From NCBI RefSeq assembly GCF_019823065.1, contig NZ_CP081966.1, forward strand, positions 3,131,501 to 3,195,500: a stretch of 64,000 nt of DNA, given 5' to 3'. The stretch is from Pseudomonas mosselii (GTDB lineage Bacteria; Pseudomonadota; Gammaproteobacteria; Pseudomonadales; Pseudomonadaceae). The stretch's first letter is position 1. Every line of letters begins with the position of its first letter. The notes beneath the pieces were generated by a model, which did not search any database, was not told the DNA's origin, and saw nothing but the letters and a program-made list of their open reading frames with translations. This document shows positions 45,190 through 53,304 of this stretch, piece after piece. Position numbers and translations under genes: made by a program.

Positions 45190-45345
45190 TGCGGTCTCGT
45201 CCGTGAAATCGACACATCGGCGCTGGGAGTCAGCGCCCATCGATTGTATCCTCGTCAGCCGACGACATGCCAAGGACGGATGCACCATGAGGAGCCGCAT
45301 GCTACGACCGGTCTCACCGGCAGGCACTGCCGGGGTATCGCCCCT

Positions 45346-45588
45346 ATGAAGTATGTGCTGGTGATCCTGGCCAGCTATACCAGCGCCTGGTATCTGGTGG
45401 GCACCCTGATTCGCGGGCGCTTGGCCGATATTGCCGAAGGCCTGCGCCATCGCCCGGACGCCCCGCCTCCAGGGCAGTACCTGCGAGAAGTCGAAGCCCA
45501 CGCCCGCCGCGCACACCGCCACTACAGCCTGTTTGCGGGCACGCTGTTGGCCCTCGTGTTGGCGCTGCTCTGTTTCTGGCTCGACTGA
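45346..45588 (+). CDS. Small membrane protein
   Basis: An 80-residue protein with two probable transmembrane helices, residues about 1-18 (VLVILASYTSAWYLVGTLIR) and 60-79 (SLFAGTLLALVLALLCFW). A basic/proline-rich cytoplasmic or periplasmic stretch lies between. No known family. GGTATCG precedes the start; the ribosome-binding site is weak. The coding frame is plausible because the two helices flank a charged middle. Confidence 0.5.
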   Translation: MKYVLVILASYTSAWYLVGTLIRGRLADIAEGLRHRPDAPPPGQYLREVEAHARRAHRHYSLFAGTLLALVLALLCFWLD

Positions 45589-45591
45589 CGC

Positions 45592-46092
45592 CTAGAAATC
45601 CAGCGCCAGGCTCTGCCGCCCTTCCAGTGCCAACAGGAACTGCTTGGCCGGCAGGCCGCCGGCAAAACCGGTGAGACTGCCCGAGGCTCCGATCACCCGG
45701 TGGCACGGTGCGATGATCGAGATCGGGTTGCGTCCGTTGGCCGCGCCTACCGCACGGACCGCATCGGGCTTGCCGATCTGCCGTGCGATATCGCCGTAGC
45801 TGCGGGTCTGGCCGAAGGGAATGGTCAACAGCGCCGCCCAGACCTCCCGCTGGAACTCGGTGCCGGCGAAATCCAGTTCCAGCTCGAAACGCTGGCGTTG
45901 CCCGGCAAAGTACTCGCCCAGCTGGCGGGCGGTCTCGCGCAGCACGCCGTGCCGGTCGTCGCGGTGCAGGTCGCCCAGGCGCACCCGGTTCTCCCGCTCG
46001 TGCTCCCACAGCACGGCGGCCAGCCGCTCGCCCCGCGCCACCAGGGTCAAGGTGCCGACAGGCGATTGCATGAGGGTGAAGGCACAAGACAT
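45592..46092 (-). CDS. ogt: Methylated-DNA-protein-cysteine S-methyltransferase
   Basis: A 166-residue suicide DNA-repair protein removing alkyl groups from O6-methylguanine. The active-site Cys is in IIAPCHRVIG, with the helix-turn-helix IPFGQTRSYGDIARQIGKPD and the Arg/Asn hinge AVGAANGRNPI intact. ATG at 46092 has GGAG at 10 bases; an ATG 15 bases upstream is less well placed. Four bases from the convergent small-membrane-protein gene. Confidence 0.95.
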   Translation of the reverse strand: MSCAFTLMQSPVGTLTLVARGERLAAVLWEHERENRVRLGDLHRDDRHGVLRETARQLGEYFAGQRQRFELELDFAGTEFQREVWAALLTIPFGQTRSYGDIARQIGKPDAVRAVGAANGRNPISIIAPCHRVIGASGSLTGFAGGLPAKQFLLALEGRQSLALDF

Positions 46093-46242
46093 GACAGGCT
46101 CCGGCAAGACGACGATCGCTGCACTCTACCCATCGCGGCACGACGGCGCATCCGCTTTCTTGCCCGGCCATCGCCACTGGCCAGCTTTGGCCTGCGCCTC
46201 GTACACTGAGGCGCCACTCGTTTTTCAAAGGATGGAAACACA

Positions 46243-46752
46243 GTGAACGACCCATCGCCCGACATCGTCATCGAACGTTTTGCCGAGCAGCATCTGCAGG
46301 GCATCACTGCGCTCTACAACGAACCTGCCGTGTGCCGCCAGGTACTGCAGATGCCCTATCAGTCCGTCGAAGTCTGGCGTGAGCGCCTGGCCACCTACCA
46401 TGAGCGACAGGTCCGCCTGGTGGCGGTGCACCAGGGCCAGGTGATCGGTAACATCGGCCTCGACCAGAGCACGCGCATCCGCCAGGCGCACCTGGGCGAG
46501 CTGCTCATGGGTGTTGCCCAGGCCTGGCAAGGCAGGGGCGTCGGTTCGCGGCTGATGGCCGCCATCCTCGACATTGCCGACAACTGGATGAACCTGCGCC
46601 GGGTCCAGCTCACCGTCTACGCCGACAATGAGCCGGCGCTGGCGCTGTATCGCAAGTTCGGCTTCGAGACCGAAGGCCGGCTGCGCGATTACGGCGTGCG
46701 TGACGGGGTGTATGTCGATGCGCTGTGCATGGCGCGGATGCGTCAGCCGTAG
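46243..46752 (+). CDS. GNAT family N-acetyltransferase
   Basis: A 169-residue acetyltransferase: [20 protein letters not shown], then the acetyl-CoA loop [20 protein letters not shown] and the C-terminal [20 protein letters not shown]. The start is GTG at 46243 with AAGGA about 9 bases upstream. Substrate unknown; the sequence resembles RimI/L-type and YhhY-type enzymes. Its end overlaps the convergent fosA by 10 bases. Confidence 0.9.
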   Translation: MNDPSPDIVIERFAEQHLQGITALYNEPAVCRQVLQMPYQSVEVWRERLATYHERQVRLVAVHQGQVIGNIGLDQSTRIRQAHLGELLMGVAQAWQGRGVGSRLMAAILDIADNWMNLRRVQLTVYADNEPALALYRKFGFETEGRLRDYGVRDGVYVDALCMARMRQP

Positions 46753-47153
46753 AACACCATGCCCGCGTAGGGCTTGGCCCGACAGGCCGCCAGCCGCGAC
46801 TGCAGATCGCCGACATGGGCTTCGAGCTGGTGGCCGTCCGGGTCGAGGAAGTACAGCGAATCGCCCTCGCTGCTGTCCTGTTTCCAAAGTTGCACGGCAT
46901 GCTCATGCAAGCGCTGGGCGAATGCCACGAAGTCGGCCTGGCGGATGGAAAATGCGTAGTGCGTGTAGTTGCGCTGTAAGTCGCCTGCCTCGATCTGGTC
47001 GACCGACAGGCACAGCCAAAGGTCGCCCAGACTCAGATAGGCACCGCGGTCCCAGCGCGCATCAAGCTTGAAGCCCAGGACCTGCTGATAGAACACGATG
47101 CTGTCCGGCAGGCTGGAAACCGCCAGGGTGAGATGGTTGAGTCCGTTCAACAT
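46743..47153 (-). CDS. fosA: Fosfomycin resistance glutathione transferase FosA
   Basis: A 136-residue VOC-fold Mn(II)/K(+)-dependent enzyme adding glutathione to fosfomycin. The metal ligands are His7 in LNHLTL, His in YTHYAF (about 65) and Glu in LEAHVGDL (about 113), with potassium-loop residues around [12 protein letters not shown]. Close in length and motif order to the Pseudomonas FosA. ATG at 47153 is used because it starts at the VOC strand. It should give intrinsic fosfomycin resistance (inference). Confidence 0.9.
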   Translation of the reverse strand: MLNGLNHLTLAVSSLPDSIVFYQQVLGFKLDARWDRGAYLSLGDLWLCLSVDQIEAGDLQRNYTHYAFSIRQADFVAFAQRLHEHAVQLWKQDSSEGDSLYFLDPDGHQLEAHVGDLQSRLAACRAKPYAGMVFYG

Positions 47154-47231
47154 GAGGGGCACCTGAGGTGAAGTGAGGCGGGATCGCTTCACGGAGCGCG
47201 ATGGAAACGAGCGCGCCCCGCTACGCTGCGA

Positions 47232-47579
47232 TCATACCCGCGAACACATCAGCGCGGCATCGAGCAGACGCCCCTTGTCATACCAGGCATCACGCTGGTA
47301 CGCCGAGAACTGATGCTGCCCGGCGGCGCCTTGAACCTTGACCAGCCCCTCGGCCTTGTTCGGGTCGGTGCTGGCGACAAACAGCTCCAGGGCGTCCTGG
47401 TTCTGCATGACATAGGTCGTGGCCGTATCGGGAAGCTCGGCCTTGACGCAGTTCAGGTACTCCGGCGGGCTTTTCGAGGTCATGCCGAAAGTGTTGTCTC
47501 GGCCCGCGCGGATATCGGGATCATGTGCGCAGCCGGCAAGCAACAGGCTGGCCACCACTGCCATCGTCAAACGGCTCAT
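47232..47579 (-). CDS. Small lipoprotein
   Basis: A 115-residue protein with a signal peptide and lipobox VASLLLAGCAHDP (lipidated Cys at about residue 17). The C-terminal part ATTYVMQNQDALELFVASTD, KVQGAAGQHQFSAYQRDAWY has no known domain. The start at 47579 is chosen so that the signal peptide begins MSRLTMA. It is probably an outer-membrane lipoprotein of unknown function. Confidence 0.75.
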   Translation of the reverse strand: MSRLTMAVVASLLLAGCAHDPDIRAGRDNTFGMTSKSPPEYLNCVKAELPDTATTYVMQNQDALELFVASTDPNKAEGLVKVQGAAGQHQFSAYQRDAWYDKGRLLDAALMCSRV

Positions 47580-47716
47580 ACAGACTCCAACCACCCCAGC
47601 AGCAAGCCCTGGACAGGGTCATACACCCACCACCCTTTTTAATAGTCTGCTTACGATCTACAAGACTAGCCCGGGGTGACGGGCACGGTAGGCCGGTTCG
47701 CTATATCGCCAGGCTT

Positions 47717-48256
47717 TCAGGTCGGCTTGTCGATTCGGTAGAGCACATGCGGGCGCAATGCATTGCCTTCAGGCACCGTTGGGTCGGGGAAGTCCTCCGC
47801 CGGGTCCGAACGCATACCCAGCCGCTCCATCAATGCCCGTGATGGGGTATTGATGCTGGAGGTGTAGCCGATGACTTGCCTTAATCCAAGCGTCGACCAG
47901 GCGTGCTCCAGGCATGCGCTGGCCGCCTCGAATGCGTAGCCCTGCCGCCAGTGGCTGCGTCCGAGGATCCAGCCGATTTCGACCTGCGGGCCGCCCGGGA
48001 TCTCATCCCCGGTCAGGGACAGCCCAAGCCCACCGACCAATGCGCCATCGGCCTTGCGCTCGACGGCGACGAAACCGAACCCGTGGACCTGCAGATGTTG
48101 ATCGCAGTCCGCGAGCATCGACCGGGTTTGATTGGAAGACAGTATCGCAGGGTAGTAGTAGCGCCTGACTTCGGGGTCGGCATTGACGAGGGCAAAGGCC
48201 TCGATGTCCCGATCGGCCCAGGGGCGCAGGACAAGACGCGGTGTTTCGATGAACAT
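47717..48256 (-). CDS. GNAT family N-acetyltransferase (RimJ/RimL-type)
   Basis: A 179-residue protein: ETPRLVLRPWADRDIEAF opening is typical of the RimJ/RimL group, then VEIGWILGRSHWRQGYAFEA, the acetyl-CoA loop, and SINTPSRALMERLGM. A start at 48256 fits the family N-terminus. Substrate unknown, maybe ribosomal protein N-termini or a small molecule. Confidence 0.88.
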   Translation of the reverse strand: MFIETPRLVLRPWADRDIEAFALVNADPEVRRYYYPAILSSNQTRSMLADCDQHLQVHGFGFVAVERKADGALVGGLGLSLTGDEIPGGPQVEIGWILGRSHWRQGYAFEAASACLEHAWSTLGLRQVIGYTSSINTPSRALMERLGMRSDPAEDFPDPTVPEGNALRPHVLYRIDKPT

Positions 48257-48309
48257 GGGTAAACTAAAACTCCCTTCTACCAGGCACTCCTCGCAACAAG
48301 GAGGTTGCC

Positions 48310-48497
48310 ATGCCACGACTGGATCTTGAGTCAATAGCGAAGGTTTGCCCCACGCGTGGAAATCCACCGTGCTGGGATAGGTGGGGTGTTCGAACATCAA
48401 GGTGCTGCGCATGGACCAGATGCCCGTCGAGGCAGAGGTGCATGACTACACCGAGGGGTTGCTGGTCATTTCGCAGAGCAGCGTTGCCGAGCGCTGA
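48310..48497 (+). pseudogene. Decayed cupin-like gene fragment
   Basis: The start at 48310 reads MPRLDLESIAKVCPTRGNP. A later frame at about 48397-48497 reads NIKVLRMDQMPVEAEVHDYT and ends at a stop, a pattern seen in small cupin proteins. The two pieces are in different frames and the expected middle and the C-terminal barrel are missing. Probably a frameshifted, truncated relic. The call is weak. Confidence 0.35.
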
Positions 48498-48655
48498 TCC
48501 GCTCTCTCGTTGACCTCATACGATCCAACCATCCCATCAGAACTCCCCTGGCCGGCAAAGACTGAATCATATTCGATACCCGGCTGCTGGGTCGATGTTG
48601 CCGTGGCGTGCAGGCACAAGCGCCAGTTCAGGGGCCGTATCCCCAGGAATGGGGA

Positions 48656-48754
48656 TCAGGCACCGGCCTGGAGAAACACAAAAACCGCCACCACATCCAA
48701 AGCCAGCACGGCAGCCACGACGAAGCTCATGAAATCGAAATCATTCTGGAACAT
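48656..48754 (-). CDS. Small single-helix membrane protein
   Basis: A 32-codon ORF with GGGGAG 9 bases before ATG. After MFQNDFDFM it is almost wholly hydrophobic (SFVVAAVLALDVVAVFVFLQ), so one transmembrane helix is likely. No known family; conservation in other pseudomonads would decide whether it is real. It lies in a 900-base stretch (48257-49198) with few genes. Confidence 0.4.
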   Translation of the reverse strand: MFQNDFDFMSFVVAAVLALDVVAVFVFLQAGA

Positions 48755-48925
48755 GTCCGCTCTCCCCGCATGATCGCTTTCCTGGGTTCAAGCAACTCCC
48801 ATTCCAGCCTGCCCGCGCCGGGGCCATGTCCATTGGTCAGGCGAGACGGGCGTTTCGGGCAAACAGGCGTTTACTGATGATCATGCCCCTGGCTCGCGCA
48901 AGGATGCCCATCAAGGTGTGCCCCC

Positions 48926-49108
48926 ATGAGACGCATCCAGAAGATCATCCAGCAGCGCCGTCGGCAGCTGCATGTCCACATTCCGCCCAGCGAATTGAAG
49001 GGAATGCAGTGTGGCGATGGGCCCAGCGCGGCGAAACCGCTGCCACCGCGAGAGGTTCGTCAGGCAGGAATGAGAAGAACCGCACTCGAAGGGGCAGCCA
49101 CTGACTGA
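48926..49108 (+). CDS. Hypothetical basic small protein
   Basis: A 60-codon ORF, MRRIQKIIQQRRRQLHVHIP at the start and a low-complexity C-terminal part. There is no clear ribosome-binding site. It may be a chance frame in GC-rich DNA. Confidence 0.2.
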   Translation: MRRIQKIIQQRRRQLHVHIPPSELKGMQCGDGPSAAKPLPPREVRQAGMRRTALEGAATD

Positions 49109-49198
49109 GCAGGCCCTGCCCGAACCGTCAGCGAGCGCCAGCCGGATGCTGCGCGCTGCACTTGCCGTTGGAAGGCTCAGCCAATGACTGGCCCATGA

Positions 49199-49438
49199 TC
49201 AGAGGTTGCAGGTGTATTGATACTCAAAGGGAAAGAAAACGGTGTCCACCACCAGGGAAAACGGCGCATCAATCAGTAAAAAAGGGATCAGCTTGCCTTT
49301 GGAGGTGCCGACCAGCCACCAATCGAACCTGAGGCCGATGTAGGGGCATCGGTGCTTGTCATAATCCATGCGCATGGCGGTAGCCATGCACCCACTCAAG
49401 CTGGCGATCAGCACCAGTAAAATCGCCTTGCAAATCAC
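49199..49438 (-). CDS. YceK/YidQ family lipoprotein
   Basis: A 79-residue lipoprotein: signal peptide and lipobox ILLVLIASLSGCMA, then PYIGLRFDWWLVGTSKG and IDAPFSLVVDTVFFPFEY, the signature of the YceK/YidQ group. A GTG start at 49438 has AAAGGA 8 bases upstream. Function unknown. Confidence 0.8.
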   Translation of the reverse strand: MICKAILLVLIASLSGCMATAMRMDYDKHRCPYIGLRFDWWLVGTSKGKLIPFLLIDAPFSLVVDTVFFPFEYQYTCNL

Positions 49439-49549
49439 GTAACGTCCTTTTTGCTTCCTTGCACAGACCTCTATAGACGCCGTTGCGTGGCGTGGGTCAC
49501 CCGCTGGCGCCGATGGTGAAGAGGCTGAGTGAACTGGGATCAGGAGAGC

Positions 49550-49755
49550 CCCATGCAACTGTCGTCACACCTACGCGACAATAGCCGCAATGTCTGGCCT
49601 CAACTCCCGCATTTATCACCCAACAGCTGGGTTACAGCGTGCGCATGCTGCTGTCGACGCATGCGCGTTGGCTCAACTCAAGCTCCGACTGGAACGAGCT
49701 GGACACGCTCAGGATTGGTATCAGATCGGTATCAGCTGAAAATCCAGCCACGTAA
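49550..49755 (+). pseudogene. Relic of a tyrosine integrase 3' end
   Basis: The reading starts as PCNCRHTYATIAAMSGLN, matching the integrase end at about 53707, then an extra base after CTCAAC shifts the frame. Further codons correspond to QQLGYSVRMLLSTHARWLNS in the shifted frame. About 80 % base identity with the copy at 53700-53908. A scar of an earlier phage insertion. Confidence 0.75.
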
Positions 49756-49804
49756 GTTACTGATAGGTAAGCGCTTTGATCTCCACCGCTAATATCACCA
49801 TGCG
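49748..49804. repeat. Att-like direct repeat, copy 1
   Basis: 57 bases starting CCACGTAAGTTACTGATAGG and ending CACCATGCG, with 51 of 57 bases equal to 53901-53957. In both places it begins at the end of an integrase gene or relic, the usual place of a phage attachment site. A third short integrase-end relic (CAAATTGGTCCGAATCTGGT) lies at about 49891-49920. Confidence 0.6.
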
Positions 49805-49949
49805 CTATACGATGGGATTTGGCGGGTGGGGATGTGTCGATTTTGTTGGGCCAAATCCCCCTCAATCCCCTACCGGAACGCATCCGCTGGTTCGCAAATT
49901 GGTCCGAATCTGGTCCGAGATGCCCCATGCCGAATGTGCATAAGGCTTT

Positions 49950-50513
49950 CTAGGCTCTGTACGAAAAGTAATGTCGTAAACACCGCCGCCAGCAAGCCAG
50001 CGTGAGCATCGCAGCGAAGCTTTCCGCTAGCTTGCAATAGCGTGTACCCAGGCGGCGGTGCTCCTTCAACCAACCAAATAGGCGTTCGATAGCGTTCCGC
50101 TGCCGATACTTGGGCTTGTCAAATAGCCACGGCAAGCCCGGCTTCGGCTTGCGTTTCATGTCACGCAGCGGAATCACCGGCTGCATCCGATAGCGGTCGC
50201 AGTATTGCCGCAAGGATTCTGCGTCATAGCCTTTGTCGGCCAGGAGCCAGCGGCAGCGCTTGCGTGGCCTACCTCGATTCGAAGGGATGTGGACACCGTC
50301 CAGCAGGCGCTGAGCATGGGAGATGTCGCTGGCATTACCACCAGAGAGCGTGAAGTGGAGTGGGATGCCACGGGCGTCACTGACCATGTGAATTTTCGTC
50401 GTCAACCCGCCCCGGCTTCGTCCAAGTGCGTGGTCCGTTGGTTCTTCAGCCCCCCTTTTTTGCCTGCTCCGGCAGAGGCTCGGGTGGCCCTCACGGCGGT
50501 TGAGTCGATGCAC
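49950..50513 (-). CDS. IS5 family transposase, second frame
   Basis: The C-terminal DDE domain, in a frame offset from the first: GLTTKIHMVSDARGIPLHFT, LLADKGYDAESLRQYC with the second catalytic Asp, then RNAIERLFGWLKEHRRLGTR with the catalytic Glu. The stop codon TAG is made from the TA target duplication and the adjacent host base, outside the element. Confidence 0.85.
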   Translation of the reverse strand: MHRLNRREGHPSLCRSRQKRGAEEPTDHALGRSRGGLTTKIHMVSDARGIPLHFTLSGGNASDISHAQRLLDGVHIPSNRGRPRKRCRWLLADKGYDAESLRQYCDRYRMQPVIPLRDMKRKPKPGLPWLFDKPKYRQRNAIERLFGWLKEHRRLGTRYCKLAESFAAMLTLACWRRCLRHYFSYRA

Positions 50514-50894
50514 CAGGTGGTCAAGTCAATCTGGCCCTGTGCATTGAGTTTGAGGTGTAACCGCTTGAGCATTTTGTTGAAGGTTCCTTGGTTTCGCCAG
50601 TCTCGAAATCGTTGATAGACCGTCGACCACGGCCCGAATCGTTCAGGCATGTCCCGCCAGGTTGCGCCTGAGCACAGCACCCACAACACGCCGTTGAGCA
50701 TCAAGCGATCATCGACTCTTGGGCGTCCTGTACGTCGATGTGCGGTGAAGAGGTCCGCGACTATTTCCCATTCTGCATCGGAAAGTTCGTATCGCTTGGA
50801 CATGGCAGAATCCTTCGCCTAAAAAGCGAGAACTCTACGGAAAATCAGGCCGCCAGAGACTCCGGTGAGGTTTCAAAGGTTTTCATACAGAACC
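49953..50894 (-). mobile_element. IS5 family (IS427-like) insertion sequence
   Basis: A 942-base element. Ends are GGCTCTGTACGAAAAG (49953) and the inverted GGTTCTGTATGAAAA (50894), about 13 of 16 paired bases. A TA dinucleotide flanks both sides (49951-49952, 50895-50896), a typical target duplication for this group. It encodes two overlapping frames of a DDE transposase. It has inserted into the 5' part of the gene remnant at 50899. Confidence 0.9.
50402..50803 (-). CDS. IS5 family transposase, first frame
   Basis: 133 codons: the N-terminal DUF4096-type domain (ELSDAEWEIVADLFTAHRRT, GRPRVDDRLMLNGVLWVLCS, ATWRDMPERFGPWSTVYQRF) and the first catalytic Asp in TWCIDSTAVRA. The frame ends after a run of A6G6 on the coding strand (50450-50461), the likely site of -1 frameshifting into the second frame. 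Confidence 0.9.
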   Translation of the reverse strand: MSKRYELSDAEWEIVADLFTAHRRTGRPRVDDRLMLNGVLWVLCSGATWRDMPERFGPWSTVYQRFRDWRNQGTFNKMLKRLHLKLNAQGQIDLTTWCIDSTAVRATRASAGAGKKGGLKNQRTTHLDEAGAG

Positions 50895-50898
50895 TAGG

Positions 50899-51243
50899 GC
50901 CTTCGAAGACAGCCACCTCCGCGACAAGCATGGTAGCGAGGCGCCGACTTTCATTGTCGAGAAAGGCACGGGCTACTCGTTCACCTCCGAATACTGGCAC
51001 CTCTATGCCGATGCCAACGAGGGGGTGGACAAGTATTCCTGTCAGGTGCAGATGGCGTTCACTGGTGAAGGTGAGTGCTACTCCCTGCGTGTTGGCGAAA
51101 CCGACATGAAGAAGTCGCTGATTCTTGGCAGCGCGTACGGCGCCGAGGCCTTGGTACTGAACCTGTACACGGGCGGCACCAAGGTTGAATACGAGCAGAT
51201 GTACGTTGGTAACATCCGCTACAGCGAAGAAGCCTACGACTGA
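50899..51243 (+). pseudogene. Gene remnant cut by the insertion sequence
   Basis: 115 codons without a start: AFEDSHLRDKHGSEAPTFIV, YWHLYADANEGVDKYSCQVQ, then SLILGSAYGAEALVLNLYTG. No family recognised. The 5' end is missing to the left of the IS, where no matching coding sequence remains. The frame is intact to its stop. Confidence 0.7.
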
Positions 51244-51267
51244 CTTCACTGCACAGCCGGCAGCGCT

Positions 51268-51564
51268 TTAGGAGTCCGCACCCTTTACCTGGCAGACCCC
51301 GTTGGCTCGGTTCTTACCGGTATATGAAACATCAGGCGAGCCATCCGGGTTGATCGACAGCGAGATAGTCACATCGCTGCCCTTGGCTTCGAAGTAGTTG
51401 TCGTTGAACTTCTTCAGCTTTGCTTCCTTGCCATTGATGTAGATCGGGCCGCCCTTGTCGGCGTGAACCTCGATGTTTCCTGGGCATGTGGCGTTCACCA
51501 GCGGAATACCGGCTTGGGCCGCGCCAGACACCACCAACAATGTCCCCAACACTAATCTCTTCAT
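51268..51564 (-). CDS. Small secreted protein of unknown function
   Basis: A 98-residue protein with a clean signal peptide (RLVLGTLLVVSGAAQA, cleavage before GIP). The body has two cysteines (TCPGNIEVHADKGGPIYING, and NGVCQVKG at the end), likely a disulfide, and SKISVTISLSINPDGSP-like beta strands (TISLSINPDGSPDVSYTGKN). A GGAGTG ribosome-binding site lies upstream of the ATG. Homologues occur in other pseudomonads, I believe; unconfirmed. Confidence 0.75.
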   Translation of the reverse strand: MKRLVLGTLLVVSGAAQAGIPLVNATCPGNIEVHADKGGPIYINGKEAKLKKFNDNYFEAKGSDVTISLSINPDGSPDVSYTGKNRANGVCQVKGADS

Positions 51565-51631
51565 CTCACACTCCTTGGTGGATTGACCGAGAAGGAAGCA
51601 ATAGCCCAATTTGGAGCTGCCCACCAGTACC

Positions 51632-51829
51632 TCAACGATTATCGTGCAGCTCAGGCGGCCATGCGCTGAAGAAGATGTAGACGCCTGGTCCACCGATCCA
51701 GGCCCAGCTGATGCTTGGCCACACTACCGCCGCAGCGATCCAAGCGACGATCAGAGTTGCCCCAGTGCGCCGCCGGCGCCTTGGAGTGAGCCACTCCTGC
51801 AAAGCCTTATGCCTCTCCCGCAACCCCAT
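51632..51829 (-). CDS. Small membrane protein
   Basis: A 65-residue protein: a basic N-terminus (LRERHKALQEWLTPRRRRRT), then two hydrophobic stretches (IVAWIAAAVVWPSISWAWIG, GVYIFFSAW). AAGGAG lies 8 bases before ATG at 51829, so this start is preferred to one upstream. Function unknown. The next 260 bases to 52091 hold nothing recognisable. Confidence 0.65.
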   Translation of the reverse strand: MGLRERHKALQEWLTPRRRRRTGATLIVAWIAAAVVWPSISWAWIGGPGVYIFFSAWPPELHDNR

Positions 51830-52091
51830 TACCACGCTCCTTGTTTGGTAAGCGGCGAAGCATACCACTCGCTTAACTGAGCCACATACGGCGTTGCCCG
51901 CCAGCGCCTTCCCCTATTCAACGATAACGCCGACCCAGAGGAGATGACCATGCCAACAGAAAACCGATCCAGCAACATGCACAGGGCAAGCTGCGCGCCC
52001 CTAGAGGACGGCTCGATTGCCAGATCTGTATTACAGGAAAGGTCTGAGCAGGGATCGAGGCTGAAAGTCGCAGATCCTCTGCGACTTCGGA

Positions 52092-52295
52092 TCAACCTGA
52101 CAACGGAGCTTGAGCTTTCTGGCTGAGGAAGATGACCCAAGCGTCATATGACTTCTGGTGCCAGGCCACCGCATCGTCCCAAGGGACGCCTTTAATCTCG
52201 CCGCTAGAAACCAGGTACCTGAGCCTGGAACTTGAGGCATCCAGTTCGAGGAGGTGCCGATGAGCCATGTATCGAAAATCATCATTGCTTAGCAT
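52092..52295 (-). CDS. Hypothetical small cytoplasmic protein
   Basis: A 67-residue protein, LSNDDFRYMAHRHLLELDAS, LRYLVSSGEIKGVPWDDAVA, WHQKSYDAWVIFLSQK. Mixed charged and aromatic sequence without membrane segments; no family recognised. AGGA lies about 9 bases before the ATG. The codon pattern is more biased than in random frames. Confidence 0.6.
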   Translation of the reverse strand: MLSNDDFRYMAHRHLLELDASSSRLRYLVSSGEIKGVPWDDAVAWHQKSYDAWVIFLSQKAQAPLSG

Positions 52296-52434
52296 TGGAC
52301 TGATGTCCTAAAGGGCTGGCCCGAGAATACGTGCCGATGTCCCTGCGCCGTCATTGTGACACTAAATTGAAGCGATCACTTAGGGAATCCGTACGGAGCA
52401 CATTTGTACTCCATCCAACTGTACCTCTCTCCCT

Positions 52435-52764
52435 CTACTTTGCGAGTCGCGATCCCTTCCTCGGCAAGGGTTGTCTCGCTTGAACGGGTATCGCCGGAAA
52501 GGTGGTTGCAACCCATTCCTTCGCATGCTGCAGCGCCCATGCCATTGCCGCACTCATGGTCTGCCCCTTGCAGTCTGCATAGCTCTCTTCGACCAGCATT
52601 TCACCCTTCTCTTTGTAGATACCAAAGAAGAGCTGGGTAGCCCCGAGAGGCGAAGTGCGCACTTGTACATTGATCAGGGTGCCGCAGGACAGACGCTCAT
52701 CGCAGTTGCGGAAATGCAGCTGCGGATCGGCCCAATCCCAGTACACCTTCCCGCGATTACGCAT
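52435..52764 (-). CDS. Hypothetical protein
   Basis: A 109-residue protein: VYWDWADPQLHFRNCDERLS, GATQLFFGIYKEKGEMLVEE, ADCKGQTMSAAMAWALQHAK. It may be phage- or island-derived; three cysteines are present. No family recognised and no membrane segment. Confidence 0.55.
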   Translation of the reverse strand: MRNRGKVYWDWADPQLHFRNCDERLSCGTLINVQVRTSPLGATQLFFGIYKEKGEMLVEESYADCKGQTMSAAMAWALQHAKEWVATTFPAIPVQARQPLPRKGSRLAK

Positions 52765-52899
52765 GGTCGGGCCTTCGAGAAGAATGGAAGAAAGTTGACG
52801 TAACAGTCAGCGTATAGAGCTTCCTCAGCTTATCCAGAAATAAATTGAATCGGTTACGAACTTTCACAACTGCCGCGATATGGCGGCCAAGGAATCGTC

Positions 52900-53304
52900 A
52901 TGTCTGAAATACTCAAACTGGAGCGCGGCCGCACCTATCGCGGCAAGAAGCCCGCATGCGTGCGCAGCTGCGGCTTGGTGAACGATCGCACCGTTATCTA
53001 TATCGGCGTGGACAAGGTCCAGTACGACGGACCATCAGTGGCCCCTGGGCGCCACTATCCGCGCATGCCGATAGACAGGTTCCTACAGTGGGCCGGTCGC
53101 GATGTGACCGACGAACTGCCGCCAGGGGAATACGCATCCTGGCCACCAGCAAAGCAGGCAGCATCTGGAAGGCGCCGCAATGAGCGCAAGGATCGTCTGC
53201 CAGTTCAGTTGCGGCGCCGCTTCGGCGGTGGCCACCAAGCTGGCCTTGGCAGAGTACGGCAGCACGCACGACGTGCAGATCATCAATGCGTTCCTTGCCA
53301 ATGA
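52900..53304 (+). CDS. Hypothetical phage-type protein
   Basis: A 134-residue frame: EILKLERGRTYRGKKPACVR, DRTVIYIGVDKVQYDGPSVA, PGRHYPRMPIDRFLQWAGRD. The N-terminal 95 residues look coherent. The last part overlaps the next gene in another frame by 125 bases and is rich in Arg, so the true end may have been nearer the downstream start. Context is that of a phage nucleotide/DNA-modification module. Confidence 0.55.
   Translation: MSEILKLERGRTYRGKKPACVRSCGLVNDRTVIYIGVDKVQYDGPSVAPGRHYPRMPIDRFLQWAGRDVTDELPPGEYASWPPAKQAASGRRRNERKDRLPVQLRRRFGGGHQAGLGRVRQHARRADHQCVPCQ

Noticed and set aside
48510..48773. An 87-codon plus-strand frame
   Set aside because: Low-complexity, no ribosome-binding site, and it opposes the better-supported 32-residue ORF.
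49748..49804. tRNA or tmRNA 3' end as the phage attachment site
   Set aside because: No cloverleaf or CCA-type acceptor could be drawn around either repeat.
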